A stretch of DNA of 64,000 bases, taken from contig SVEO01000001.1 of NCBI GenBank assembly GCA_015057275.1, positions 1 through 64,000 on the forward strand. The letters are read 5' to 3'. Origin of the DNA: Lachnospiraceae bacterium. Its GTDB lineage: Bacteria > Bacillota > Clostridia > Lachnospirales > Lachnospiraceae. The position numbers and the translations under genes were made by a program. Shown piece after piece: positions 16,914 through 24,449 of this stretch. The notes beneath the pieces were generated by a model. The model made no database searches and was not told the origin of the DNA. It saw only the letters and a program-made list of their open reading frames with translations. How positions within the stretch are numbered: position 1 is the first letter of the stretch; each line of letters starts with the position of its first letter.

Positions 16914-18623
16914 CTAGTACTGATTTGACGTGTAAGCTTTCAGACACACATTGACTTGCCGTTCACTTTCCGTGTTTTCCCAACGTTCCCCGTTCGAACT
17001 AATATAACCCAGCCCGTCCGAAACGTCAATCAAAAGATTACTTCCTTCTGCCTGATATTCAATCGCAATCGGCATATCTGAGCCCGGTGTTTTGATTTGA
17101 ACAATTACCGCGAACGAGTCATCTTTGGCAATCGATACCGTATAATCCAAGTCCACAGTGTAATAGCCGGAATTTTTGAAGCTACCGCTCGCCACACGCA
17201 GACGATTGTTCAAATCACCGGTGTTATGATACTCTTTTACCACATAAATCGTGTATTCCGTGTACATACCGGTTGCGTAAAACCCGACTGCCTGCAGTGT
17301 TTGGTCACTATCCGCCGTGTATACATTCGCCATGTACGCAGTCTCAGAATTGTATCCCATCATACCGGTCCAACCGCACAAATCGGACTGGTAAATGTTA
17401 TCATAATTGTTGTTCGGCTCAACTTCCGTGTACACAATGTTGTGCACACCGATGTTCGTATCATAATATGAGACGTAGAAATTTCCCTCGTCACCGAACT
17501 CGCCGCCCCAGCTATTGCGGCAGATGAATGCACCATCGCCGCCAACCTCAATATTAAAGCTTTCTTTCGGGTAATGGTCATCCCATCCGACAATCACAAT
17601 GTCGTGATTCGGCTTCTCCGTACCAATGTAGGCGTACGCATGGTTTTCCTTATTATAATAGTAAGATCTTGAATTTGCGCTCGTCATCGTCATATATAGT
17701 GAGCTCTGCACGCCGCCATATTGATAAACCATCTTCTTAATCGTCTCAAAATCCTTCGATTCGATTATCTGCGCTTCCTGTAGATGTACGGCTGCTTTTG
17801 CTTCCTCATTGCGGGTGTCGTCGCCGTACAGGTCATCTGCCTCGTATATCGGTCCTTCCCAAGACAGCAAATACGCTAACGCCATATTGTAGTCACCGCC
17901 GACATCCTGTGCCTTCATATACGCCGGACGCAACGCCAAATGTTCTTCGGAAAAGTCAACTTCTGCCTCCGGCATCAGCGTCGTTTCTAACGCCGTCAAC
18001 GCCGCGAATGCCCAACATACCCCGTTTGGTCCCTGGTCTTTTGCCACCTGTGTCTTGCCCATCTCGGAATAATTGTAATATGACGGCAGGATTTTTTCTG
18101 TTTCATCCGTCTGTGTGCGCTCAAGGCTAACGGTAAGTGTCTGCATATTCCACCCAGACTGGTAGCCAAAAGATGTTTTTACAACCGCAAGCGGCATATA
18201 AATAGTATTGTGGAATTGCTCCACTGGTGTCTGCAACTGCAAGATAGAGCCGTTAAGCTTATATTCCATGCTGCCTACCCTCAACTCAATGCGAGTGTTG
18301 CCCTTTTCAATAAGTACGTCCGTGTTATCATACACATTGACCGCGCAATCAAAATTCTCCTGAAAGACATCGAGCGGTAGCATAAATTCAAGAGTATCGT
18401 TCATGTACGCCCCATCATCCTCAAACAATACCTGTTTGCCGCCAATCATCACATTCAACTGCTGGTTGTTTACATAGCCGGCAATACGGTGATTCCACTG
18501 TTCCTTGCCCTGCACCTGCTTGTCACCGGCCACAATATTTTCAGTTTTTAACATATATCTCGCCGCAATCGCGCCGCCGCAAAGCAACACGAGCATTAGA
18601 AAGTAAAAAAACTTTTTTGACAT
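16914..18623 (-). CDS. exported papain-family (C1) cysteine protease
   Basis: 569-residue secreted or membrane-tethered protease with an N-terminal signal/anchor helix (about residues 4-22). A copper-amine-oxidase-like N domain spans about 50-170 and a papain domain about 180-400, followed by a beta-rich lectin-like C-terminal domain. The catalytic set is complete: Gln197, Cys203 (GVCWAFA), His340 (NHDIVIVGW) and Asn370 (CRNSWGG). Similar proteins in Clostridia are cell-surface peptidases. The combination with housekeeping genes rdgB and rlmL seems incidental. Substrate unknown. Confidence 0.88.
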   Translation of the reverse strand: MSKKFFYFLMLVLLCGGAIAARYMLKTENIVAGDKQVQGKEQWNHRIAGYVNNQQLNVMIGGKQVLFEDDGAYMNDTLEFMLPLDVFQENFDCAVNVYDNTDVLIEKGNTRIELRVGSMEYKLNGSILQLQTPVEQFHNTIYMPLAVVKTSFGYQSGWNMQTLTVSLERTQTDETEKILPSYYNYSEMGKTQVAKDQGPNGVCWAFAALTALETTLMPEAEVDFSEEHLALRPAYMKAQDVGGDYNMALAYLLSWEGPIYEADDLYGDDTRNEEAKAAVHLQEAQIIESKDFETIKKMVYQYGGVQSSLYMTMTSANSRSYYYNKENHAYAYIGTEKPNHDIVIVGWDDHYPKESFNIEVGGDGAFICRNSWGGEFGDEGNFYVSYYDTNIGVHNIVYTEVEPNNNYDNIYQSDLCGWTGMMGYNSETAYMANVYTADSDQTLQAVGFYATGMYTEYTIYVVKEYHNTGDLNNRLRVASGSFKNSGYYTVDLDYTVSIAKDDSFAVIVQIKTPGSDMPIAIEYQAEGSNLLIDVSDGLGYISSNGERWENTESERQVNVCLKAYTSNQY

Positions 18624-18650
18624 TTTGTCCCTTTCTCTCAGACAAATAAA

Positions 18651-19802
18651 CTATCGATTCTCATTTTTGGGCGGCTTTGGTCCCGGGAACTGATAAAAAT
18701 ATGTTTTAATCATACCATTGTAGATTTTTCGGTTCTTCGCCGCCTTCATCTTCATATCTTGCTCCGCTTTGTCATAGGAAGTAATGAGATAAGCAGACCA
18801 ACTATCGAGAGCACGGATGCGCTCGCCGATTTCATGGTAGAGCGGCGGCAACTGCGCGCGCTCCTCTAAACGTTCGCCATATGGCGGGTTTGTGATAATA
18901 AATCCGTATTTTTTCGGATGGCTGAGCTGTGATACCGGTCTTTGCTGAAAATGAATCATGTGCGCCACGCCGGCATCTGCGGCATTTTTGCGCGCTGCCT
19001 TTAATACTTCGGCATCAATATCATAGCCTTGGATATCCACTTTCACGGATGTGTCCGCCAAATCATGCGCCTCCTCGACCGTCTCATACCATAATTTTTT
19101 AGGAATGAAATTTGTCCACTGCTCAGCGGTAAAACTACGGTTCATGCCCGGAGCAATGTTCGCAGCTATCATCGCCGCCTCGATTGGGAAGGTACCGCTG
19201 CCACAGAATGGATCGACCAAAATGCGGTCTGCTCTCCATGGAGTAAGCATAATCAGCGCAGATGCTAGTGTCTCGGAAATCGGCGCTTTTGCCACCATCT
19301 TTCGATAACCGCGCTTGTGCAGAGATGCCCCGGTCGTATCAATCGCAATCGTTACTTTATCCTTATTTAGAAAGACACGTAATGGGAATTCACTGCCGGT
19401 TTCCGAGAAATATTTCACCGGATAAGTCAGCTTCATCTTCTCAACAATCGCTTTTTTGATGATTCGCTGAATGTCGGATGGGCTAAAAAGAGCACTCTTT
19501 ACCGAGCTAGCTTTCGCCACCCAGAATTTCGCATCTTCCGGCAGATACTCTGCCCAATCAAGCGCCTTTGTCTTCTCAAATAATTCATCATAGGTAACCG
19601 CATGAAAACTACCAACCTTTAACAAAATCCGTTCGGCGGTGCGCAAAAATACATTACTGCGGCAAATTGCCTCTGCATCGCCAAGGAATGTCACACGGCC
19701 ATCCTCCGTTTCGGTAATATCATATCCAACATCTATAATTTCTCTTTTCAGTACCGCCTCTAGGCCAAAATGGCACGGGGCAATCAGTTCAAATGTCCTC
19801 AA
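18651..19802 (-). CDS. THUMP-domain rRNA methyltransferase, RlmL/YpsC-like
   Basis: 383-residue SAM-dependent RNA N2-guanine methyltransferase, related to the RlmL N-terminal half and Bacillus YpsC, which act on 23S rRNA. An N-terminal ferredoxin-like/THUMP region (about 1-155) precedes a Rossmann methyltransferase with DPFCGSGTFPIEAA and the catalytic TNPPYGER motif. The start is TTG at 19802, seven bases after GGAGG; no ATG is suitable. A good promoter lies 37 bases upstream. Confidence 0.9.
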   Translation of the reverse strand: MRTFELIAPCHFGLEAVLKREIIDVGYDITETEDGRVTFLGDAEAICRSNVFLRTAERILLKVGSFHAVTYDELFEKTKALDWAEYLPEDAKFWVAKASSVKSALFSPSDIQRIIKKAIVEKMKLTYPVKYFSETGSEFPLRVFLNKDKVTIAIDTTGASLHKRGYRKMVAKAPISETLASALIMLTPWRADRILVDPFCGSGTFPIEAAMIAANIAPGMNRSFTAEQWTNFIPKKLWYETVEEAHDLADTSVKVDIQGYDIDAEVLKAARKNAADAGVAHMIHFQQRPVSQLSHPKKYGFIITNPPYGERLEERAQLPPLYHEIGERIRALDSWSAYLITSYDKAEQDMKMKAAKNRKIYNGMIKTYFYQFPGPKPPKNENR

Positions 19803-19838
19803 GTTCTTCCTCCGAAAATTTCGTCATACTTTTACACT

Positions 19839-19867
19839 ATAATAATTTTATTTGCGAGGAATGTCAA
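19839..19867 (-). promoter_or_regulatory. promoter of rlmL-like operon
   Basis: TTGACA (19862-19867), 17-base spacer and TATTAT (19839-19844) on the minus strand. The -35 box lies within bases of the preceding terminator's T-tract. Confidence 0.75.
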
Positions 19868-19869
19868 TA

Positions 19870-19912
19870 AAAAAAGCCATCCGGAAACCTTTGTGTAAAA
19901 AGTTTCCGGATG
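19870..19912 (-). terminator. terminator of Asn-rich repeat gene
   Basis: CATCCGGAAAC (19878-19888) and GTTTCCGGATG (19902-19912) form a perfect 11-bp stem followed on the minus strand by GCTTTTTTTA. Confidence 0.9.
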
Positions 19913-19950
19913 ACGATTCCTAGAGACTAGGAAAAATGAATGAACTGCAA

Positions 19951-20163
19951 TTAATACTTGGAATAGTAAGTGTCGCTTGCGTTATTCTTTGCGTTGTTGT
20001 TTGCATTGTTCTGCGCGTTGTTGTTTGCATTGTTCATTGCGTTATTGCGCGCGTTGTTGCTCGCATTGTTCTGTGCGTTGTTGCTCGCATTGTTACGTGC
20101 ATTGTTCTGCGCATTGTTGTTTGCATTATTCTTGCAGTTGTTCTGTGCATTATTCTTTGCCAT
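19951..20163 (-). CDS. Asn/Ala-rich tetrapeptide-repeat protein, possible spore protein
   Basis: 70-residue protein made almost wholly of a four-residue repeat, Asn-Asn-Ala-x (x is Gln, Arg, Ser, Asn, Lys or Met), with one Cys at residue 10 and a non-repeat tail, SDTYYSKY. The repeat is also visible as imperfect 12-base units in the DNA. AAAGGAG six bases before the ATG and a terminator behind support a real gene. The promoter at 20233-20262 looks sigma-G dependent, suggesting forespore expression. Small, Asn/Gln/Ala-rich repeat composition recalls gamma-type small acid-soluble spore proteins. No sequence family is recognised, so this is inference. Confidence 0.75.
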   Translation of the reverse strand: MAKNNAQNNCKNNANNNAQNNARNNASNNAQNNASNNARNNAMNNANNNAQNNANNNAKNNASDTYYSKY

Positions 20164-20232
20164 GATGAACTCCTTTCAACCTCTTTGTTTCTTTTTTTGC
20201 ATAATCCAACCGTTTTCGGTGCATTACAGTCA

Positions 20233-20262
20233 TAGTATGTGGCAATCAAAAAAATTTATGCG
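20233..20262 (-). promoter_or_regulatory. sigma-G-like promoter of Asn-rich gene
   Basis: On the minus strand CGCATA (20257-20262), 17 bases, and CATACTA (20233-20239). CATACTA is the classical sigma-G -10 element and GCATA fits its -35. It predicts a leader of about 60 bases. Confidence 0.65.
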
Positions 20263-20408
20263 ATTTGCAGTCAGCTCATCATCAACCAAAAAATGTGTTC
20301 TTCTATTAAATTTTGAAATTTGTCCCACTTAATGGCGTTTTTTTGCGTATCTGTTATAAATTTATTGCCTAATTTTTACAAGTTTTCTAAGAAATTGAAA
20401 TATTTTTA

Positions 20409-20437
20409 TTGCTTTTTATGAAAACTTATATTATAAT
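20409..20437 (+). promoter_or_regulatory. sigma-A-type promoter, no gene downstream
   Basis: TTGCTT (20409-20414), 17-base spacer and perfect TATAAT (20432-20437) on the plus strand. No open frame follows; see the candidate RNA at 20444. Confidence 0.55.
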
Positions 20438-20443
20438 CTCACT

Positions 20444-20556
20444 AGTGAAGAGGATTACCCTTCTAAAATCCTTTTCGCATATAACCCCTTATTAATTATT
20501 TATACTCCCCTCAAAGAATCTCCATTTGGCTCCCCCTTATGGAGGTTCTTTCCTTT
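20444..20556 (+). ncRNA. candidate small regulatory RNA with C-rich motifs
   Basis: The predicted transcript runs from the TATAAT promoter to a hairpin, AAAGAATCTCCAT (20513-20525) with ATGGAGGTTCTTT (20539-20551), followed by CCTTT. It has no credible reading frame. Several unpaired C-rich patches (TTACCC, AACCCCTT, CTCCCCTC) and a loop containing TCCCCC are complementary to Shine-Dalgarno sequences, as in C-rich Firmicute regulatory RNAs. The terminator T-tract is weak, so the 3' end may instead be at 20610. Confidence 0.4.
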
Positions 20557-20580
20557 GTAAACAAATTGAATCGGAATAAG

Positions 20581-20610
20581 AAAAGAAGAGTTCGCATGAA
20601 CTCTTCTTTT
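20581..20610. terminator. bidirectional hairpin terminator
   Basis: AAAAGAAGAGTTC (20581-20593) and GAACTCTTCTTTT (20598-20610) form a perfect 13-bp stem with a GCAT loop. It lies behind the decayed gene on the minus strand. Confidence 0.75.
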
Positions 20611-20623
20611 GCGTAAAATTATA

Positions 20624-20880
20624 TTACTCCACTTTCAAGGAATTTAGCATCGCCACTACGTTCAACCCCAGCTCCTTTAATATCTGTACTCCAAGCTCAT
20701 CTTGCTATTTTACTCTGGCAGCTCCCGCGTAACCCCATGACGGGCTGAAAGTTGCTATGATATTTCCGCTGAATTCCATGGAGAATCGCATGTTCCCATG
20801 CCACAAGGGGATGACTGGAAAATTCTCGCACATACATCGAAATTATCTACTAACTTCACATCCAATGCATTGCTAACCCG
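20624..20880 (-). pseudogene. decayed gene, possibly a flavodoxin-domain protein
   Basis: On the minus strand a frame with good protein character reads through IIATFSPSWGYAGAARVK, an in-frame TAG, then DELGVQILKELGLNVV and a normal TAA at 20624-20626. Upstream it needs at least one frameshift (another frame carries ALDVKLVDNFDVCARIF). The ATFSxxWGYAGAA pattern resembles the flavodoxin end of FprA-type flavodiiron proteins, but this match is weak. The stops and frame change show it is not functional. The remainder of the 20164-20970 gap holds the promoters, RNA and hairpins listed separately. Confidence 0.4.
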
Positions 20881-20917
20881 CATTTCTTGCTTTTTGCTCA
20901 TCCGGGACACTCGTCAA

Positions 20918-20958
20918 AAAAATCCAGGTTTTCATGCAAGCATGAAACCTGGATTTTC
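20918..20958 (-). terminator. terminator of arabinose operon
   Basis: A 17-bp stem (AAATCCAGGTTT with a one-base bulge) follows the last transketolase gene on the minus strand and ends in TTTTTTTG. Confidence 0.9.
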
Positions 20959-20970
20959 TTTCCTCGTTGT

Positions 20971-21912
20971 TTATGCGATAAATCCTTTTACTTTTGCATA
21001 GATTCCGTCGCAGTCTAAGCCGTACTTCTTAATCAAAGCGGTTGCTGCACCGGACTCACCGAATACATCGTAAACACCAACCTTGCAAACTGGTGTCGGC
21101 ATCTTTTCGCTGAGGCAGTCACATACTGCGCTTCCTAAGCCGCCGATTACGGAATGTTCTTCTACGGTTACAACCTTGCCGGTCTTCTTTGCAGAAGCTA
21201 AGATAAGTTCTTCATCTAATGGCTTGATTGTGTGAATGTTGATTACTTCTGCATCGATACCTTCTGCTGCAAGCTTTTCTGCTGCTGCTAAAGATTCTGC
21301 TACGCATAAGCCGGTTGCTACAATCGTAACATCCTTACCTTCTCTTAAGAGAACACCCTTACCGAGTTCGAACTTGTAATCCGGTGTGTCGTTGATTACC
21401 GGTGTGGCAAGACGTCCAAAACGGATATAAACAGGACCTTCGTGTTCGATGGCTGCCTTTACAGCTGCCTTTGCTTCCACGTCATCGGATGGGTTCATAA
21501 CAACCATACCCGGAATCGCTCTCATAAGAGCAAGGTCTTCGTTACACTGATGGGATGCACCGTCTTCACCTACAGAGATACCTGCATGTGTTGCACCAAT
21601 CTTAACGTTTAACTTCGGATAGCATACAGAGTTACGTACCTGTTCAAAAGCACGTCCTGCTGCGAACATAGCGAAGGAACTTACGAAAGGAATCTTTCCG
21701 GTGGATGCGAGACCTGCCGCAATACCTACCATGTTACATTCTGCGATACCGCAGTCAATGTGACGTTCCGGGAAAGCCTTCTTAAAAATACCGGTCTTTG
21801 TAGCTGCAGCTAAGTCAGCATCAAGAACTACAAGATTATCATAAATCTTACCCATTTCTGCAAGCGCGTTGCCGTAGCTTTCTCTTGTTGCAATCTTCTT
21901 TACTTCTGACAT
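20971..21912 (-). CDS. transketolase, C-terminal subunit
   Basis: 313-residue half of a split transketolase, carrying the pyrimidine-binding and C-terminal domains. It moves two-carbon units between sugar phosphates in the pentose phosphate pathway together with the N-terminal subunit encoded just upstream. Visible motifs include GIAECNMVGIAAGLA with the Glu that activates thiamine diphosphate, FAMFAAGRAFEQ and GVYDVFGESG. Its start overlaps the end of the N-terminal subunit gene by 13 bases, so the two are coupled. Confidence 0.95.
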   Translation of the reverse strand: MSEVKKIATRESYGNALAEMGKIYDNLVVLDADLAAATKTGIFKKAFPERHIDCGIAECNMVGIAAGLASTGKIPFVSSFAMFAAGRAFEQVRNSVCYPKLNVKIGATHAGISVGEDGASHQCNEDLALMRAIPGMVVMNPSDDVEAKAAVKAAIEHEGPVYIRFGRLATPVINDTPDYKFELGKGVLLREGKDVTIVATGLCVAESLAAAEKLAAEGIDAEVINIHTIKPLDEELILASAKKTGKVVTVEEHSVIGGLGSAVCDCLSEKMPTPVCKVGVYDVFGESGAATALIKKYGLDCDGIYAKVKGFIA

Positions 21913-22736
21913 AATGCTTCACCTACCTTTTCTAAGTCTGCCATAGCAACTGCATACTGCTCATCGTTTGGAGCGGTACCGTGCCATGCTGCCTGATTTT
22001 CCATGAAGGAAACCCCCTTACCCTTAACGCTCTTCGCGATAATAGCAGTCGGCTGGCCCTTTGTAGCTCTAGCTTCGTCAAAAGCTGCCTTTAATGCATC
22101 AAAATCATGTGCATCCACGTTGATTACATGGAAATTGAATGCTGCAAACTTTTCATCGATTGGATATGGGGAACAAACATCAGCGATGTTACCATCGATC
22201 TGTAAACCGTTGTTATCTACGATTACTACTAAGTTGTCAAGCTTTCTGTGTCCTGCGAACATAGCAGCTTCCCAAACCTGACCTTCCTGAATTTCGCCGT
22301 CACCGAGCAGAGTATAAACTCTATAATCGTCGTTGCTAAGCTTTGCGGATAAAGCCATACCAACAGCAGCGGAGATACCCTGTCCTAAAGAACCGGAAGA
22401 CATATCTACGCCCGGGATGTGCTTCATGTCAGGATGTCCCTGTAAATAGGAACCTAACTTACGAAGGGTTAATAAGTCTTCCACCGGGAAATATCCTCTG
22501 TGAGCCAATGTGGAATATAAACCAGGTGCTGTGTGACCCTTGGATAAAACGAAACGATCTCTGTCAGCCTTCTTCGGGTCTGCCGGATCAATGTTCATTT
22601 CTTCAAAATATAAATAGGTATAAATATCTGCAGCCGATAAGGAACCGCCCGGATGGCCTGCCTTTGCTGCATGTACAGCGGAAACGATGCCCTTACGGAT
22701 TTCGTTCGCCTGCTTCTGAAGTGCTAACTTATCCAT
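21900..22736 (-). CDS. transketolase, N-terminal subunit
   Basis: 278-residue half of a split transketolase that binds thiamine diphosphate. Motifs include KAGHPGGSLSAADI, FVLSKGH and the cofactor motif GDGEIQEG followed by VDNNGLQ. Works with the subunit encoded downstream. GGAG precedes the ATG. It lies behind transaldolase in the L-arabinose operon, separated by about 217 bases with repeats and a hairpin. Confidence 0.95.
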   Translation of the reverse strand: MDKLALQKQANEIRKGIVSAVHAAKAGHPGGSLSAADIYTYLYFEEMNIDPADPKKADRDRFVLSKGHTAPGLYSTLAHRGYFPVEDLLTLRKLGSYLQGHPDMKHIPGVDMSSGSLGQGISAAVGMALSAKLSNDDYRVYTLLGDGEIQEGQVWEAAMFAGHRKLDNLVVIVDNNGLQIDGNIADVCSPYPIDEKFAAFNFHVINVDAHDFDALKAAFDEARATKGQPTAIIAKSVKGKGVSFMENQAAWHGTAPNDEQYAVAMADLEKVGEALCQK

Positions 22737-22792
22737 TTTAATTCTCCTAAAATATCATATATTTTCAGTGATAAATTTGTGCATAGCACAAA

Positions 22793-22962
22793 CTCGCTAT
22801 TCGCTACGGGCCACTCCTCGCTTATTCGCTTCCGATGGCAAATGCGCTTCGCGCACACGCCATTCGCTCCGCGCCTGCGGCCCTGCACTCATGTCGTTGC
22901 TCGTCAAATATCACCGCACCTGTGTAAACACGGTGCGGTGCTGCTTTCCTCGCTTATTCGCC
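22793..22962. repeat. short dispersed repeats in operon spacer
   Basis: The spacer between transaldolase and transketolase carries reiterated CTCGCTxATTCGC motifs at 22793-22805, 22817-22830 and 22948-22962. The last copy contains the transaldolase stop region. The segment 22790-22890 is GC-richer than its surroundings and full of TCGC/GCGC words. No gene is seen in it. Confidence 0.5.
22912..22940 (-). terminator. strong hairpin between transaldolase and transketolase genes
   Basis: CACCGCACC (22912-22920) and GGTGCGGTG (22932-22940) form a strong stem extended by GTGT/ACAC. The minus-strand tail, ATATTTG, is a weak T-tract, so it may be a partial terminator or an mRNA-processing element tuning the downstream genes. 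Confidence 0.55.
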
Positions 22963-23610
22963 AAAAACTGCCTTGTAGTCTGCCTGGAACTTAGCAATAC
23001 CCTGATCTGTTAATGGGTGCTTTGTCATCTGAGCAATTACGTTGTAAGGAACGGTAGCGATATCAGCACCTGCTAATGCGCAGTCGATAACGTGGATTGG
23101 GTTACGAACGGAAGCAGCGATAATCTGAGTGTCGATACCGTCTGCTACTGCAAACATGTCGGAGATAGAACGGATTAAGTCAATACCCGGCATGGAGATG
23201 TCATCCAAACGACCAAGGAATGGGGATACATAAGTAGCACCAGCTCTTGCAGCTAATAAAGCCTGAGCAGCTGTGAAGATTAATGTAACGTTTGTCTTGA
23301 TACCAAGAGCTGTTAAAGCCTTACAAGCCTTTAAACCTTCTGTTGTCATAGGAATCTTAACTACCATGTTTGGATGGATTGCTGCGATTGCCTTACCTTC
23401 TTCAATCATTGTTTCAGCGTCAACGGTTGTAGCCTTAACTTCGCCGCTGATTGGTCCGTCAACGATGGAAGCGATTTCAGCGATAACCTGATTGAAATCT
23501 CTGCCTTCCTTAGCAATCAAAGATGGGTTTGTGGTAACGCCGCAAATAACACCCATGTCATTTGCCTTTCTGATATCATCTACATTTGCTGTGTCGATAA
23601 AAAATCTCAT
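22954..23610 (-). CDS. transaldolase (TalC/fructose-6-phosphate aldolase-like)
   Basis: 218-residue short transaldolase that exchanges dihydroxyacetone units between sugar phosphates in the pentose phosphate pathway. Seen are [33 protein letters not shown] and the Schiff-base lysine region before the NVTLIF segment. Length suits the TalC/FSA subfamily, which also contains fructose-6-phosphate aldolases, so the exact activity is open. Its place in the arabinose operon supports transaldolase. Confidence 0.93.
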   Translation of the reverse strand: MRFFIDTANVDDIRKANDMGVICGVTTNPSLIAKEGRDFNQVIAEIASIVDGPISGEVKATTVDAETMIEEGKAIAAIHPNMVVKIPMTTEGLKACKALTALGIKTNVTLIFTAAQALLAARAGATYVSPFLGRLDDISMPGIDLIRSISDMFAVADGIDTQIIAASVRNPIHVIDCALAGADIATVPYNVIAQMTKHPLTDQGIAKFQADYKAVFGE

Positions 23611-23700
23611 TGTTTTCCTCCTTTGGCCACTTCTGTGGCAATTTAATTTGAGCTGGCTGCCGGCTTAAAGGCAGCTGCTTAGTTAATAATTTAATATGTA

Positions 23701-24396
23701 TTAGTTCTGGCCGTAGTAAGCATTTGCACCATGCTTTCTGTAGTAATGCTTGTCCTGCAACTCCTGTGGAGCAGGCTGAATTCTTGCATTGATTGTCTCA
23801 GCACGGTATGCCATCTTAGCAACTTCTTCTAATACAACGGCATTGTGAACTGCTTCGTGAGCGTCCTTGCCCCAGGCAAACGGGCCGTGGTTCTTGCAAA
23901 GAACTGCAGGAACTGCCATCGGATCTTTGCCCATGCGATTAAATTCGTTTACAATCAGATGTCCGGTATTTTCCTCGTACGCACCGTCGATTTCTTCCTT
24001 GGTTAAACATCTTACGCAAGGAATTTCACCGTACATATAGTCAGCGTGTGTTGTGCCGTAGCAAGGAATGCTTCTTCCTGCCTGCGCCCAGCTGGTAGCG
24101 TAGGAAGAATGGGTGTGAACTACACCGCCCACTTCCGGGAATGCCTTGTAAATTTCCAGATGAGTTGCAGTATCAGAAGATGGCTTATACTTTCCTTCTA
24201 CCTTATTACCTTCTAAGTCCATAACAACCATGTCGTCCGGAGTCAGCTTGTCGTATTCTACGCCGCTTGGCTTAATTACGAATAAGCCGGATTCGCGGTC
24301 GATGCCGCTGACATTACCCCAAGTAAAGGTTACAAGACCATACTTTGGCAAATCCATATTTGCCTCGTATACGGCTTTTTTTAATTCTTCTAACAT
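23701..24396 (-). CDS. araD: L-ribulose-5-phosphate 4-epimerase
   Basis: Converts L-ribulose-5-phosphate to D-xylulose-5-phosphate, the last specific step of L-arabinose use. The 231-residue class II aldolase-fold enzyme shows [20 protein letters not shown], the zinc motif [21 protein letters not shown] and [13 protein letters not shown] six bases before the ATG at 24396 gives MLEELKK, matching the E. coli AraD start, so the longer frame to 24408 is rejected. Second gene of the araA operon. Confidence 0.95.
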   Translation of the reverse strand: MLEELKKAVYEANMDLPKYGLVTFTWGNVSGIDRESGLFVIKPSGVEYDKLTPDDMVVMDLEGNKVEGKYKPSSDTATHLEIYKAFPEVGGVVHTHSSYATSWAQAGRSIPCYGTTHADYMYGEIPCVRCLTKEEIDGAYEENTGHLIVNEFNRMGKDPMAVPAVLCKNHGPFAWGKDAHEAVHNAVVLEEVAKMAYRAETINARIQPAPQELQDKHYYRKHGANAYYGQN

Positions 24397-24449
24397 CTTA
24401 TTCTCCATTCCAGTCGGCCCCCGCCGGAGCCGACTTTACATTGATTTGC

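Noticed and set aside
19951-20163. Possible CRISPR or tandem-repeat array
   Set aside because: The 12-base units are imperfect, contiguous and in frame; there are no spacers and no cas genes.
19936-20332. Hydrophobic repeat frames on the plus strand over the NNAx gene
   Set aside because: They arise from the 12-base repeats read in reverse; ribosome binding site, promoter and terminator all support the minus-strand gene.
22793-22890. Possible mobile element in the arabinose operon spacer
   Set aside because: No terminal inverted repeats, target duplication or transposase fragment could be seen; recorded as repeats only.
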